Both the position numbers and the translations under genes were made by a program. A DNA stretch of 64,000 nucleotides, taken from positions 1-64,000 of the forward strand of contig DASPTU010000110.1 of the NCBI GenBank assembly GCA_035623255.1. Direction: 5' to 3'. Numbering within the stretch: the first letter of the stretch is position 1; each line of letters begins with the position of its first letter. Below the pieces are notes generated by a model. It saw only the letters and a list, made by a program, of their open reading frames with translations. It ran no database searches and was not told the DNA's origin. The DNA comes from JAFAGX01 sp035623255 (lineage in GTDB: Bacteria; Acidobacteriota; Terriglobia; Terriglobales; Acidobacteriaceae). This document shows, piece after piece, positions 42,577 through 51,518 of the stretch.

Positions 42577-43017
42577 CTACACTCGAAGTCCTGCCCCTTG
42601 CTCCCGAGATCGTTGACGCCGCTCTTGCCACTCTGAGGTCGAAAAAATCTTTGGTCCCGCGTCGATCAGTCTCGGCAACATCTCAAACACCGAAATCGCG
42701 CTCCACTTCCCCCCACTTCTAGTGGAGTAACCTCTGCGGTTGAGTTCTTCCGCGATGAACGAATACGGGCCGTCCTCAATCAACAGCTCCATCATGGTGA
42801 ACAGGACTTCATTCTCCTTTGGGTTCTCTTCCAACATTGCGCAGTCCTTTGCCACACGCAACCCATACGGTGGAGCTTCTGCCTGCGTGATTCCATGGCC
42901 ACCTAGTTCCCGCTCCCATTCCACGGCGGCGAGTCGCCACCCTTGCTTTTGGTAGGCCTCCACCTGTTGCCAATCGATCGGACCGGGCAGAACCTGGCGT
43001 ATTCGTTCGATTGCCAT
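42577..43017 (-). CDS. Small protein resembling the helical recombinase domain of serine recombinases
   Basis: A 146-residue protein. The C-terminal half (SFIAEELNRRGYSTRSGGKWSAISVFEMLPRLIDAGP, about 85-121) resembles the DNA-binding recombinase segment that in large serine recombinases reads like IA-x-LN-x-RG-x-T. There is no catalytic resolvase domain or Ser nucleophile motif. The N-terminal part (WQQVEAYQKQGWRLAAVEWERE) is unfamiliar. It may be a DNA-binding protein derived from a recombinase; it is not a mobile element by itself. Confidence 0.6.
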   Translation of the reverse strand: MAIERIRQVLPGPIDWQQVEAYQKQGWRLAAVEWERELGGHGITQAEAPPYGLRVAKDCAMLEENPKENEVLFTMMELLIEDGPYSFIAEELNRRGYSTRSGGKWSAISVFEMLPRLIDAGPKIFSTSEWQERRQRSREQGAGLRV

Positions 43018-43291
43018 GGCCCCAACCTCCCTTCAGCGCTACAGACACCAAGACGGGCACAACCGGAGCAATGGATCGGCCAACCTTTGGAACCTGTAAC
43101 TCGCTTGTTTTCAAAAGAGGTCCCGGAGAAGTGCAATGATGAATGTCCGGTTCTGGAACCAGCTGCGCGGAACTGACACTGGTTCGTGGCTGTAAAACAG
43201 AACAGAATCATGCTGTAACCAGAGAGCCTCTGCACCTCTGATCACGCGGCAAGAACGTCTGGAAGGATTGCGACTCGTTGCCAGTTAATAA

Positions 43292-43384
43292 TTACTTCTT
43301 GAAGTAGGTCCAGGCGGCAACCAGCAGCAGAATAATCGCAAGCACCCAAAGCGACGAATCGCTCATCCCAGTTTTTTTAGCCAT
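43292..43384 (-). CDS. Very small single-helix membrane protein (predicted)
   Basis: A 30-residue frame, MAKKTGMSDSS then SLWVLAIILLLVAAWTYFKK. One membrane helix flanked by lysines looks like a genuine micro-protein. No good Shine-Dalgarno is visible for either Met1 or Met7, which lowers confidence. It lies alone between the recombinase-like gene and the unknown secreted protein. Confidence 0.45.
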   Translation of the reverse strand: MAKKTGMSDSSLWVLAIILLLVAAWTYFKK

Positions 43385-43513
43385 GGGCCAATCTTAAGCC
43401 AATTCCTGGTTTTTGCGGCGAGGGAAATCTGACGCAGGGGTCATCCGTGTAAACAGGCTTTGGCGGGCTGCCGGTCTCTAACCCTAACCTCGCAAGAATC
43501 CCTAAGCAATAAT

Positions 43514-43540
43514 CCACCCAAGCCAAACCGGCTCGGGTGG
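43514..43540 (-). terminator. Possible terminator hairpin after the unknown secreted protein
   Basis: CCACCC-A-AGCC and GGCT-C-GGGTGG pair over ten of eleven positions. On the minus strand it lies 24 bases after the stop at 43564, but only ATTATTGC follows, not a strong U-run. Confidence 0.45.
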
Positions 43541-43563
43541 ATACGCGAGGAGGAGAATCCGAA

Positions 43564-44346
43564 TTATTTATAGGTTGCGTTTGTGCGCACAAGATCGTCG
43601 CGGTGCGCCGACCAGTCAATCATGGAGTCGAAAGCTTCGGCTGAGAGCGGGTTCGCTTTGATGTTTTCCCTTAAGATCGCATGAACTTTGTCGAAGGTGT
43701 CCGCGTTTGCCGCCACGTAGAAAAGCCAGAACATTCCCGGTGGGTCGCTATGGATTGATTCAGTGTCGATTTCATATTCGTGAATCGAGCCGTCGGAGAG
43801 CAGTTTCTCCATCATGGGCACGATGAAATTCCTGCTGAGCGTGTCGATCGCGCTATCCGGAACATGTGCTTTCAGCTTAAAAGACGCGCCGCCCGTATAG
43901 ACTTCTTTCCACGATCCGGAATGCCAGTTGTAGTAGCGGCTTTCGTAGAAGGTATCCCAGTGCTTGGTCGCGTTGGCCAACACGGGAGCTGTAGGGACGC
44001 CCGACTTGTAGAGCTGATCCAGGGCGTTAAGCAAGCCGGCCATTGACATTGCCGAAAACCAGTCATCGTGCGTGGCCCCATCGGGTTGATGCACCAGGTT
44101 CTGATCGAAACCATATCCCACGATCGTCCCATTGCTCAGCGCTTTTTCCAGAATGCTCTGGTCACTCGCGTTTGCTTTCTGCATGTCCCCCCATTGCGCG
44201 CGCGGAATGTTCCAGAACGATACGTAGGAGTACATCGGAGGTTTCTCTTTTACTTCTGACATCTGCGCGAAGGCGGGCACGGCGAAAGCAGTAGCAATCG
44301 CCAACGCGCACACAAATACAAGCCAGTTGCACAATTTTTGTGTCAT
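43564..44346 (-). CDS. Secreted protein of unknown function
   Basis: A 260-residue protein with a signal peptide (about 1-28, ending AFAQ). The mature part is rich in Trp and Tyr and contains repeated-looking segments (FWNIPRAQWGDMQK and a later DTFDKVHAILREN), suggestive of ABM/stress-response-dimer-like folds, but I cannot name the family. A clear gene by codon structure and signal. No operon partner: it is 176 bases from the M28 peptidase gene upstream. Confidence 0.65.
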   Translation of the reverse strand: MTQKLCNWLVFVCALAIATAFAVPAFAQMSEVKEKPPMYSYVSFWNIPRAQWGDMQKANASDQSILEKALSNGTIVGYGFDQNLVHQPDGATHDDWFSAMSMAGLLNALDQLYKSGVPTAPVLANATKHWDTFYESRYYNWHSGSWKEVYTGGASFKLKAHVPDSAIDTLSRNFIVPMMEKLLSDGSIHEYEIDTESIHSDPPGMFWLFYVAANADTFDKVHAILRENIKANPLSAEAFDSMIDWSAHRDDLVRTNATYK

Positions 44347-44522
44347 GGATTTCCTCTTATTTGATTAGCGGGATTTTGCTGCTGACATCCCGAGCGTCGG
44401 CAGTGTACACCCTGCCACGACATTCTGCGAAGATGTGGAGCGCCGGCACATCCAGTGGTTGCCGTCTGCTTTCTCGTTTGATGGCTGGGCAAACTGGCGC
44501 AGTTGTGTGCCGAAGAATTGGG

Positions 44523-45536
44523 TTATTTTTGCTTGTCCAGCATGCGGACGGTTTCGAGCGTGACGGTACCGACAATTTCCAAGCTCTTGGGGCTTAGTTT
44601 GTCGACCGTGTCCTGCGTGGTATGCCAGAAGACGTTGTTGTAACCGTAATCGAAGTCGATGAGGTCAACGGAAGGCACGCCATGGTCGAAGAAGGGGCGA
44701 TGGTCATCCTCCACTTCGATTTCACGCCCAAAAAAATGTGATTGGTACCCCAGGCGAGTGGCAGCCTGATAAACGAGATCTTCCAGCCATTGTGTCGAAT
44801 CGGTCACGCGTTCGATGTTCAGGTCGGCATCACCGATCATGTCTTCCAAGATGAAGGCTTTCATCTTCTTGAGCGTGCCGTCGTCCTGCCATTTCTGCGC
44901 GATGTGACGCACTCCATAGAGGCTCTCGGGATCGTACCAGGGCAGCCGCATGGATTCCTCGGCATCGTCCCAGAGCAGCCAGATACTGTAGCCACCACGC
45001 TTCTTGCCTCGCAGCTGGTTTGCAATCTCAAGCAACAGAGCACTGGATGATGCGCCATCGTTTGCGCCAACGTACGAAGTATCCCGTAATGGCCAATTCG
45101 TGTCGTAATGGCTGGCGACGACGATGATGCCATCCCGGGCCCCAGGAAACTTGGCAATGATGTTGTGTACCGGAAATTTGCCTTCGCTGGTGCTGATAGT
45201 GAAGAAATCCTGCTCGAGGTTGTCGCCTTTGAGATGAGAAAGGAAAAACTCTTCAACCTTCTTGTGATTGGCACTGCCAATCGGACGCGGGCCGAAAGCG
45301 ACAATCTGCCTCGTATACTGCATGGCGCGACCAGCATCAAAGGCGGGCGGAGGCCCCGCGTCATTCGGCAGAGCAGTGATTGGCGGGCCTGGACCACCGA
45401 CCGAGCCCGTCTCTGCAGTCGATCTCAGCGCGCCTCCCACGAGGGCGATAAGAAGAGAGCCTGCGAAGAGTAAGGACAGGGGACGCCCCAGATTTGCCCG
45501 TACTCGCCAGAAACACCGGATTGCGCGATGTCTCAT
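44523..45536 (-). CDS. Membrane-anchored M28 peptidase (glutaminyl-peptide cyclotransferase-like)
   Basis: A 337-residue protein with an N-terminal membrane anchor (about 17-38). The zinc-hydrolase region has VASHYDTNW (His), VGANDGASSSALLLE (bridging Asp), WDDAEES (acidic base) and later EVEDDHRPFFDHGVPSVDLID with FWHTTQDTVDKL (His). The DD in WDDAEES and the EDDH-PF pattern point to the glutaminyl cyclase-like branch. Its ATG overlaps the tatC stop as ATGA, so it is co-translated with tatC. Confidence 0.85.
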   Translation of the reverse strand: MRHRAIRCFWRVRANLGRPLSLLFAGSLLIALVGGALRSTAETGSVGGPGPPITALPNDAGPPPAFDAGRAMQYTRQIVAFGPRPIGSANHKKVEEFFLSHLKGDNLEQDFFTISTSEGKFPVHNIIAKFPGARDGIIVVASHYDTNWPLRDTSYVGANDGASSSALLLEIANQLRGKKRGGYSIWLLWDDAEESMRLPWYDPESLYGVRHIAQKWQDDGTLKKMKAFILEDMIGDADLNIERVTDSTQWLEDLVYQAATRLGYQSHFFGREIEVEDDHRPFFDHGVPSVDLIDFDYGYNNVFWHTTQDTVDKLSPKSLEIVGTVTLETVRMLDKQK

Positions 45537-46336
45537 TGGCTCTTTCGCGCGGCCCGGGCTTTTCGTTGCTTCGGATGCACCAGGTAAGCAATACCGATAC
45601 TTAGCAGGTAAAGGCCGACCATGGGAGCGGCAAAGATACACATATTGAGGATGTCAGTAGTGGGAGTGAGGACAGCAGCGATTATGAAAATCACCAGGAT
45701 CGAATAACGAACATTGCGCCACATCCAGCCGGCGCTGATTACGCCCATAAGCGCCAGAAAGAAAACCAGAATTGGCAGTTCGAAAACTATTCCCAGGCCA
45801 AGGATCACGGTCAAAAACAGGTCTGTATATTCGTGGATGGTGATCATCGGCTGGAACTGCTTGCCGTAACCGATCAGAAAATCCAGCGCCGCCGGATAAA
45901 CGAGTTTGTAGCCAAAAATTCCACCCGAAATGAAAAGCGCAATCGTTGAGAGCATGAATGGCAGGACGTAGCGCTTCTCATGGCGATAAAGCCCCGGCGA
46001 GATAAACATCCAGACCTGGTAAAGGACAACAGGGCAGGCGACAAACAAGCCGGCCAGCAGTCCGATTTTCAAGTAAAGGTTGAAAGGATCGGTTGGATTC
46101 AAATAGACCAGCGTCTGCGGCATTTTGTTACGCTGCAGCGCTTCCATGATTGGCCTCTGCATCCAGCCGACGATGTTTTCCGCATATCCCCAACAAAGAA
46201 AGAAGCCGATCACGACCGCGATAATGGAATAGATCAGCCGCCGCCGAAGCTCTTCCAGGTGCTCCAGAAAACTCATGGCGGGCATGGCTTCTTGTTCGCT
46301 CTTGCCGGACGGGAGTTCGGCGGCAATCTCAGGCAT
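45533..46336 (-). CDS. tatC: Sec-independent translocase TatC
   Basis: A 267-residue inner-membrane protein with six helices. It binds twin-arginine signals. Conserved: FLEHLEELRRRLIYS at the N-terminus and the periplasmic FYKIGLLAG-like and FISPGLYRHEKRYVLPF regions. ATG 46336 is taken as start; a TTG three codons earlier sits right on an AAGG and is less likely. It overlaps tatB by eight bases. It would export the molybdenum hydroxylase at 2.5-5 kb among others. Confidence 0.95.
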   Translation of the reverse strand: MPEIAAELPSGKSEQEAMPAMSFLEHLEELRRRLIYSIIAVVIGFFLCWGYAENIVGWMQRPIMEALQRNKMPQTLVYLNPTDPFNLYLKIGLLAGLFVACPVVLYQVWMFISPGLYRHEKRYVLPFMLSTIALFISGGIFGYKLVYPAALDFLIGYGKQFQPMITIHEYTDLFLTVILGLGIVFELPILVFFLALMGVISAGWMWRNVRYSILVIFIIAAVLTPTTDILNMCIFAAPMVGLYLLSIGIAYLVHPKQRKARAARKSQ

Positions 46337-46655
46337 CGGCAGCAACCTTCGTGGGAGCTTTCGGTTCGACCAAGGCTGTTTCAGATGTAACTGAGTCGAC
46401 TCCCTGAGTCGCGGGTGGAAGCGTTGCTACCGAGCCCTTCGGTTCGGGGGCAGGCGGGAGAATCTGGCGTTGACTTTCGAGTTCGATTTGCGAAATCTCG
46501 GATGCCAGCTGGGCTTTGAATTCGTTTGAGGCTCGCTTGAACTCGCTCAGCGCCTTGCCGACTTGACGGGCGATTTCCGGCAATCTCTTGGGGCCAAAAA
46601 TCAACAGGGCCAGCAAAAACAGGAAGATCGTCTCGGAGAACCCCATGCGATTCAT
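46329..46655 (-). CDS. tatB: Twin-arginine translocase TatA/TatB-family subunit
   Basis: About 108 residues: a short membrane helix (SETIFLFLLALLIFGPKRLPEIA), the amphipathic helix GKALSEFKRASNEFKAQL and a Pro-rich tail. FGPKRLPE is the hallmark. TatA and TatB cannot be told apart with certainty; the adjacent tatC and longer helix favour a TatB-like role. The start could be Met at 46655 or 46646; the frame is open to 46682. Confidence 0.88.
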   Translation of the reverse strand: MNRMGFSETIFLFLLALLIFGPKRLPEIARQVGKALSEFKRASNEFKAQLASEISQIELESQRQILPPAPEPKGSVATLPPATQGVDSVTSETALVEPKAPTKVAADA

Positions 46656-46939
46656 GATACTGCCGCGACCGATTAGCAGCAATGTGCTGAACGCGGAGAC
46701 TGACTTTAACCTAAGCCATTGCGATCTTTGGACTTCACGGGTCTTTGAGCAGACGAAGGATTGCTGAGGGGGAATTCTGCATTAAGGTGAAAGTCCAAAC
46801 GAGATTGCCATCAAGGTCACTAAAGACAGGGGGTAACCTCTGGCCACTGGCTTGTCCCTTCCGACAACTGTGCCACTTGGCAGCATTCTCGCTAGACTCT
46901 CTGGAATCCCTTCCCCGCGATCAGGAGGAACACCCCGGC

Positions 46940-47563
46940 ATGCACATGCAGTGGTTTGACCACATCGGCGTCCCATTCACCTTCATCGTGACCTATATCC
47001 CGCTGGTTGCGACCGTGGCGACTACCGTCCTCAGCATAGTATTGGCGCGTGCGACCCTGCGTTACGCCGAATCCAGCGACAAGAGTCTGTCCTTGGCACG
47101 CCAGGAGTTTGAGCGTCAATGGTCTCCTGAGCTGCACATAAAACTTGAAAAGGTGTCCTCGCGGCAGGCGAGAATCGTAGTCACAAACCTGGCGAGAATC
47201 TCCGTACTGCTCCAGATGGTGCAGCTGCGGCGGATCGCTATGGGTGTGCCAGCTTTGCGAGAGTTCATCAACGAGCCGCTGGTCGGGGGCACGACCTGGG
47301 CTGATGAGCTTGGGAAGAATCTGTTTGCCTGCACCGGCGACGACTATGACGGCCAGATCGCCACTTCGGTGACCTTCTACGCCTCGGGTCGTCTGTTTCG
47401 GACCGACTGGTTTCGCTTCCAGCTACAGGTCAGACAGGGCGAGATCATTCGGCTGGATCCGGTGAACATCGCCGCACGGAGGGTTCGCGTGATCGATAAC
47501 GCCGCTAAAACGCGCGAGCAGTTGGCAAAAGATGTTGTCGAACCGGTGGAAACGAGAGAATGA
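46940..47563 (+). CDS. Membrane protein of unknown function
   Basis: A 207-residue protein with one strong transmembrane helix (about 13-37, FTFIVTYIPLVATVATTVLSIVLA) near the N-terminus and a soluble basic domain after it. ATG 46940 is chosen because AGGAGG lies 11 bases upstream; an open frame runs 65 codons further but has no such signal. The soluble part has beta-rich features (VSSRQARIVVTNLARISVLLQMVQ). I do not recognise the family. It is divergent from tatB. Confidence 0.6.
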   Translation: MHMQWFDHIGVPFTFIVTYIPLVATVATTVLSIVLARATLRYAESSDKSLSLARQEFERQWSPELHIKLEKVSSRQARIVVTNLARISVLLQMVQLRRIAMGVPALREFINEPLVGGTTWADELGKNLFACTGDDYDGQIATSVTFYASGRLFRTDWFRFQLQVRQGEIIRLDPVNIAARRVRVIDNAAKTREQLAKDVVEPVETRE

Positions 47564-47659
47564 CATTTGGGCTCGACCCCGCTGGTTTCCGACATTGAGA
47601 TACCTCGACCCTCGAATCCCCGGGATTCTTTCTTAACCGCTGCATCACTTCTATCCTCA

Positions 47660-47745
47660 ACCGCATCTATGCGGTAAGGTGGCATTGGGGAGTTACTCCC
47701 GGGTGGGAGAATCCAACGGGCGGGCGATATTCCACATGCTATACT
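47660..47745 (+). promoter_or_regulatory. Putative leader region of the S41 peptidase gene
   Basis: A perfect small hairpin ACCGCA-TCTA-TGCGGT (47660-47675) and a -10-like TATACT (47740-47745) lie before the gene start at 47804. No clear -35 was found. Confidence 0.3.
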
Positions 47746-47803
47746 GCCGTTAGAATGCGGTGACGGGGGTGTGTTTTCCAGCCCGAAACCGAAGGAATAC
47801 AAA

Positions 47804-49402
47804 ATGGTTGGTAGTTCTCGGCGCACCCTCTTCCTGGTTGTTTTCGTCCTTATAACCTGCGGCTTCTTCGGAATGGTCTTCGGCCAGAAGATCACCCCTG
47901 CGGCTTCGTCCAGCGGCGACTCGGACGTCCGCGACAGCCTGCGCCAGTTCACCCAGGTCTACAGCATTGTCGAGCAAAACTACGCTGAACCGGTAAACGC
48001 CGACAAGGCCATTTATAACGGGGCAATTCCCGGCATGCTGCACGTACTCGACCCGCATTCCAACTTCTTCGATCCCAAAGCATATTCGCTGCTGCGAGAG
48101 GACCAGCGGGGCAAGTACTACGGCGTGGGCATGACCGTCGGCCCCCGAAATAATAAGGTCATCGTGATTGCGCCCTTTGTGGGCACCCCCGCATATCGCG
48201 CCGGGATTCGTCCCGGTGACATCATCGTCGCGGTTGACGGCAAATCGACCGACAACATGAGCACCAGCGACGTGGCCGATCTTCTGAAAGGACCCAAAGG
48301 AACTACCGTTCATATCACAATTTTACGGGAAGGCTCGGATAAGCCCCTGGAGTTCACCGTGGTCCGAGACGAGATTCCGCGCTACAGCGTTGACCTGCAT
48401 TTCCTGATTCGGCCGGGCATCGGCTACATGCACATCAGCGGATTCAATGAGACCACCGAAGCTGAAGTGCAGAAGGCCCTGGACGAAATGGGCGACCTCA
48501 AAGGACTGGTCCTCGATCTGCGTGGTAATCCTGGTGGCCTGCTCAGCGAAGGCGTGGGCGTCGCCGACAAGTTTCTGCACAAAGGACAGTTGATTGTCTC
48601 CCATCACGGACGCAACTCACCTGAGAAACGCTACGTCGCAAGTCATGGAAACGGCGGCAAGGACTACCCGCTAGTTGTGCTGGTCAATCGCGGCACAGCG
48701 TCCGCGGCAGAAATCGTCGCCGGAGCGATTCAGGATCACGACCGTGGTTTGATTATCGGGGAAACTACGTTCGGTAAAGGACTGGTACAAACCGTTTATC
48801 CGCTGGCGGAAAATACCGGCTTAGCACTTACAACCGCGAAGTACTACACGCCCAGTGGACGCCTCATTCAGCGTGATTATTCCAACATCTCGCTCTACGA
48901 CTATTATTTCGAGCGCGAAACTGATAACAACAACGGAACCCGCGAGGTGAAACTCACCGATAGCGGCCGTACCGTTTATGGTGGTGGCGGCATTACACCC
49001 GATAAGGAAATCCCGCCGGTGAAGAGCAACCGCTTCCAGGACGAACTGCTCGCGCATTACGCATTCTTCAACTTCGCCAAGCGGTATGTCATAAACCACC
49101 ATCCCACCGAGAAGTTCGAAGTGGATGACGCCACCATGACCGACTTCCGCAAATTCCTCGATGAAGAGAAAATTCCCTTCAGCGAGGCGGATCTCGTCGA
49201 GAACAACGATTGGGTGCGCGCCAGTATCAAAAGCGAGATCTTCATCGACGCGTTCGGTCAGAATGAGGGACTCAAGGTGAAGGAAGAGGCAGATCCTCTC
49301 GTGCTTAAGGCGCTGGACCTCATGCCCGAAGCAAAACAGCTGGCAGAGAATGCCCGGCGCGTGGTGGCAGAGCGTACCAGTCCTCACTCGCTGAGCCGCT
49401 GA
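47804..49402 (+). CDS. S41-family carboxyl-terminal processing peptidase
   Basis: A 532-residue exported or membrane-anchored protease. N-terminal hydrophobic segment (about 8-27). A PDZ domain follows (YYGVGMTVGPRNNKVIV ... GDIIVAVDGKSTDNM). The protease core contains GLVLDLRGNPGGLL, the nucleophile Ser in NRGTASAAEIVAG and the catalytic Lys in GETTFGKGLVQT. Gene length is typical of CtpA/Prc-like enzymes. GAAGGA precedes the ATG. It acts in the periplasm in protein processing or quality control. A good terminator follows 18 bases after the stop. Confidence 0.93.
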   Translation: MVGSSRRTLFLVVFVLITCGFFGMVFGQKITPAASSSGDSDVRDSLRQFTQVYSIVEQNYAEPVNADKAIYNGAIPGMLHVLDPHSNFFDPKAYSLLREDQRGKYYGVGMTVGPRNNKVIVIAPFVGTPAYRAGIRPGDIIVAVDGKSTDNMSTSDVADLLKGPKGTTVHITILREGSDKPLEFTVVRDEIPRYSVDLHFLIRPGIGYMHISGFNETTEAEVQKALDEMGDLKGLVLDLRGNPGGLLSEGVGVADKFLHKGQLIVSHHGRNSPEKRYVASHGNGGKDYPLVVLVNRGTASAAEIVAGAIQDHDRGLIIGETTFGKGLVQTVYPLAENTGLALTTAKYYTPSGRLIQRDYSNISLYDYYFERETDNNNGTREVKLTDSGRTVYGGGGITPDKEIPPVKSNRFQDELLAHYAFFNFAKRYVINHHPTEKFEVDDATMTDFRKFLDEEKIPFSEADLVENNDWVRASIKSEIFIDAFGQNEGLKVKEEADPLVLKALDLMPEAKQLAENARRVVAERTSPHSLSR

Positions 49403-49419
49403 TCGGCGCCTTGTGATTC

Positions 49420-49450
49420 AAAGGCCCGGGGTTCCGGGCCTTTTGCATTT
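49420..49450 (+). terminator. Rho-independent terminator of the S41 peptidase gene
   Basis: AAAGGCCCGG (49420-49429) and CCGGGCCTTT (49434-49443) form a perfect 10-base stem with loop GGTT, followed by TTGCATTT. Confidence 0.9.
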
Positions 49451-49497
49451 GTGACCTGAAAGCGTCGTAGTGACTCAGCTTGAAACTTACGTTGTGC

Positions 49498-49613
49498 GTC
49501 ATCCCGACGCCCCGGGTTTTGACCAGCGGGGCGAGGGATATGGCGCGGAATGTCTGGACCGCCCCACGCGAGATCCTTCGCTCCGCCTGAAAAACGGCTT
49601 CACTCAGGATGAC
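49498..49613. repeat. Intergenic repeat bounded by GTCATCC and GGATGAC
   Basis: Perfect 7-base terminal inverted arms (49498-49504 and 49607-49613) with GC-rich inner sequence containing AGATCCTTCGCTCCGCC-like text familiar from acidobacterial intergenic elements. The left end shares GTCATCCCG with 26420-26428 and 36208-36216. The surrounding 49451-49751 holds no gene. Confidence 0.6.
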
Positions 49614-49751
49614 GGCATTGGGGGGGATTCAAATTGAACCACTCCGGCAATAGCTTGCTCGGTTGACTGCTCAACTCGTGGAATTCTAGAATCCGCACAT
49701 CAACTCCGGTCACATTGCGCGCTGCAACACTTCCCTCCGGCTATTCTCCTC

Positions 49752-50288
49752 ATGGGCATAATCCACAAAACGCTCTGGATTCTGCCTGCCGTGGTCGGCG
49801 CAATTGCCGGGTACACCGATTATCGCTGGCGGCGAATCCCAAACTGGCTGACGGTTCCCGCCCTGCTGCTGGGAATCGGTCTCAAATCGGCCACGGACGG
49901 ATGGCATGGCGCAAAATCTTCACTGCTGGGGGCCGCTCTAGGATTGCTGATTCTTCTGCCTTTTGTGCTGTTACGCAGTCTCGGAGCGGGAGACTGGAAG
50001 CTGATCGGCGCGCTGGGTGCGTTTCTCGGTCCGGGTAATCTGATCACGGTTCTGTTCGCCACTGTGCTGATCGCGGGCGTGATGGCGCTGATAGTCGTGA
50101 TCTGGAAGAAACGCCTGGGGAAGACTCTACGAAACATTGGAACCATGCTGGCAGCAATGGCCAGCTTGCATTTGCCGAGCAAAGAAGTGTCGTTGGACAA
50201 TCCCGAATCTTCAAAAATTCCTTTTGGGGTGGCAGCGGCAATTGCTGTGGTTTTGTTCGCAGTTTCACAATTATGGAAGTTCGCCTGA
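49752..50288 (+). CDS. Type IV prepilin peptidase (A24 family, CpaA/TadV-like)
   Basis: A 178-residue integral membrane aspartyl protease with about five helices. Catalytic Asp residues: GYTDYRWRRIPNWLT (first Asp in the D-x6-PN context) and the GxGD motif in LGAGDWKLIGALGAF. It lacks the N-terminal methylase part of PilD, as CpaA/TadV proteins do. It could cleave the Flp-type pilin at 21981-22148. It stands alone in its region. Confidence 0.88.
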   Translation: MGIIHKTLWILPAVVGAIAGYTDYRWRRIPNWLTVPALLLGIGLKSATDGWHGAKSSLLGAALGLLILLPFVLLRSLGAGDWKLIGALGAFLGPGNLITVLFATVLIAGVMALIVVIWKKRLGKTLRNIGTMLAAMASLHLPSKEVSLDNPESSKIPFGVAAAIAVVLFAVSQLWKFA

Positions 50289-50360
50289 TATTACTGAGGG
50301 CGGATTACTCTTGGGACAAGCAGTCGGTCAGCAGACCAACTGTACTTCTTCAGGTTCGGC

Positions 50361-51518
50361 TCATTTTCTCTCCTGAACCCCAGCCAAACCGGGCTTCGCC
50401 GCAAGACGGTCAATCTCAGCCTCTAGTTTTTGTGCCTCCTGAATTTCGCCGGGTTCCTTGGCAACATTTAGATATTGTCGAATCTGCTCGGCAGCTTCCT
50501 GATACTCGCCCTTCCGCGTCAAGATCATCGCCAGGAGAAACTGGAGTTTCGGCACCTGATGCGTATCATCTACCCTGATCCCCTGGCGCGCGTTCCTTTC
50601 TGCAGCGTCCAGATTCCCCAGGTAGTAGTTCCCGGCTCCATTCAAGAAATACGCGCCCGGAAAGTTCACCGGGTTCAAAGCCAAGAGTTTGTTCGTAATC
50701 TCCACCACTTGCGGCCACTGGTTATCGCGATATGCCAGTTGCGCCAATCCATCGTAAGCATTCACATACTGTGGATCCGCCGTTACAGATTGTTCGAATG
50801 ATTTTTTCGCGCTTGCTCGATCATTCTGCCGCATCTGTACTCCACCCAGCTCACTCCAGGCAACCGCATATTTTGGATAAATGTCAACGGCCTTCTCCAG
50901 CGACTTCCGTGCTTGGTCCCACTTCCCTTTTCTTTCTTCCTCACGCGCCTTTTCCAGCGCCTGCTTGGCAGATTTAGGAGCCATGAGACTAGTTATGCTG
51001 ATGCTCGTTCCTTTTACGTGCTCAAGCCGGTGCAGGGTAATCGTGCCCAGATCAACGCTTTCCAGGGTGCTCATGCGGCTCGCAAGTTCAATCACCTGCG
51101 ACGAATATCCTGCCAAGACCGCCTGCAATTCACAATCACGCCAGCTTCGTTCGTCCGCGACACCGGATGCGATCGCCCTCACGCCGGCATCACTGGCATC
51201 AGCAGCGGCGCCGGCGGTGCGATCGGCAAACTGAAAGTTGAAGTTGCCCCGCGTGTCGGTATAGCCGGTGGTGTGGCGCTGCCCGTGACAGGACAATTGA
51301 ATCGCCGCAGGATCAGTAAGGGGGCTGCCGTCATCCAAGGTAACCTTGCCCGAAATGAATGCGGTAATCGGCAGCGAGGCTGATGGGTTCATTCCCGGCA
51401 AGGGCGTGGGGTTTATCCCAGGCGTACTCCCGGAGCTTCGAGAGCCCCGCCCCTGGGCGATAAGCGGAATGGCGACGAGCAAAACCAGGAACGAACCACC
51501 GCAACGCAGGTACTTCAT
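50361..51518 (-). CDS. Secreted tetratricopeptide-repeat protein
   Basis: A 385-residue protein with signal peptide (about 1-22, ending IAQG). A low-complexity Gly/Pro/Ser linker is followed by a carboxypeptidase-regulatory-like beta domain (ITAFISGKVTLDDGSPLTDPAA, about 51-150). Four to five TPR units then extend from about 185 to 370 (for example AVAWSELGGVQMRQNDRASAKKSFEQSVTADP). Such proteins are frequent in Acidobacteria and scaffold interactions; no specific function is evident. Confidence 0.85.
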   Translation of the reverse strand: MKYLRCGGSFLVLLVAIPLIAQGRGSRSSGSTPGINPTPLPGMNPSASLPITAFISGKVTLDDGSPLTDPAAIQLSCHGQRHTTGYTDTRGNFNFQFADRTAGAAADASDAGVRAIASGVADERSWRDCELQAVLAGYSSQVIELASRMSTLESVDLGTITLHRLEHVKGTSISITSLMAPKSAKQALEKAREEERKGKWDQARKSLEKAVDIYPKYAVAWSELGGVQMRQNDRASAKKSFEQSVTADPQYVNAYDGLAQLAYRDNQWPQVVEITNKLLALNPVNFPGAYFLNGAGNYYLGNLDAAERNARQGIRVDDTHQVPKLQFLLAMILTRKGEYQEAAEQIRQYLNVAKEPGEIQEAQKLEAEIDRLAAKPGLAGVQERK

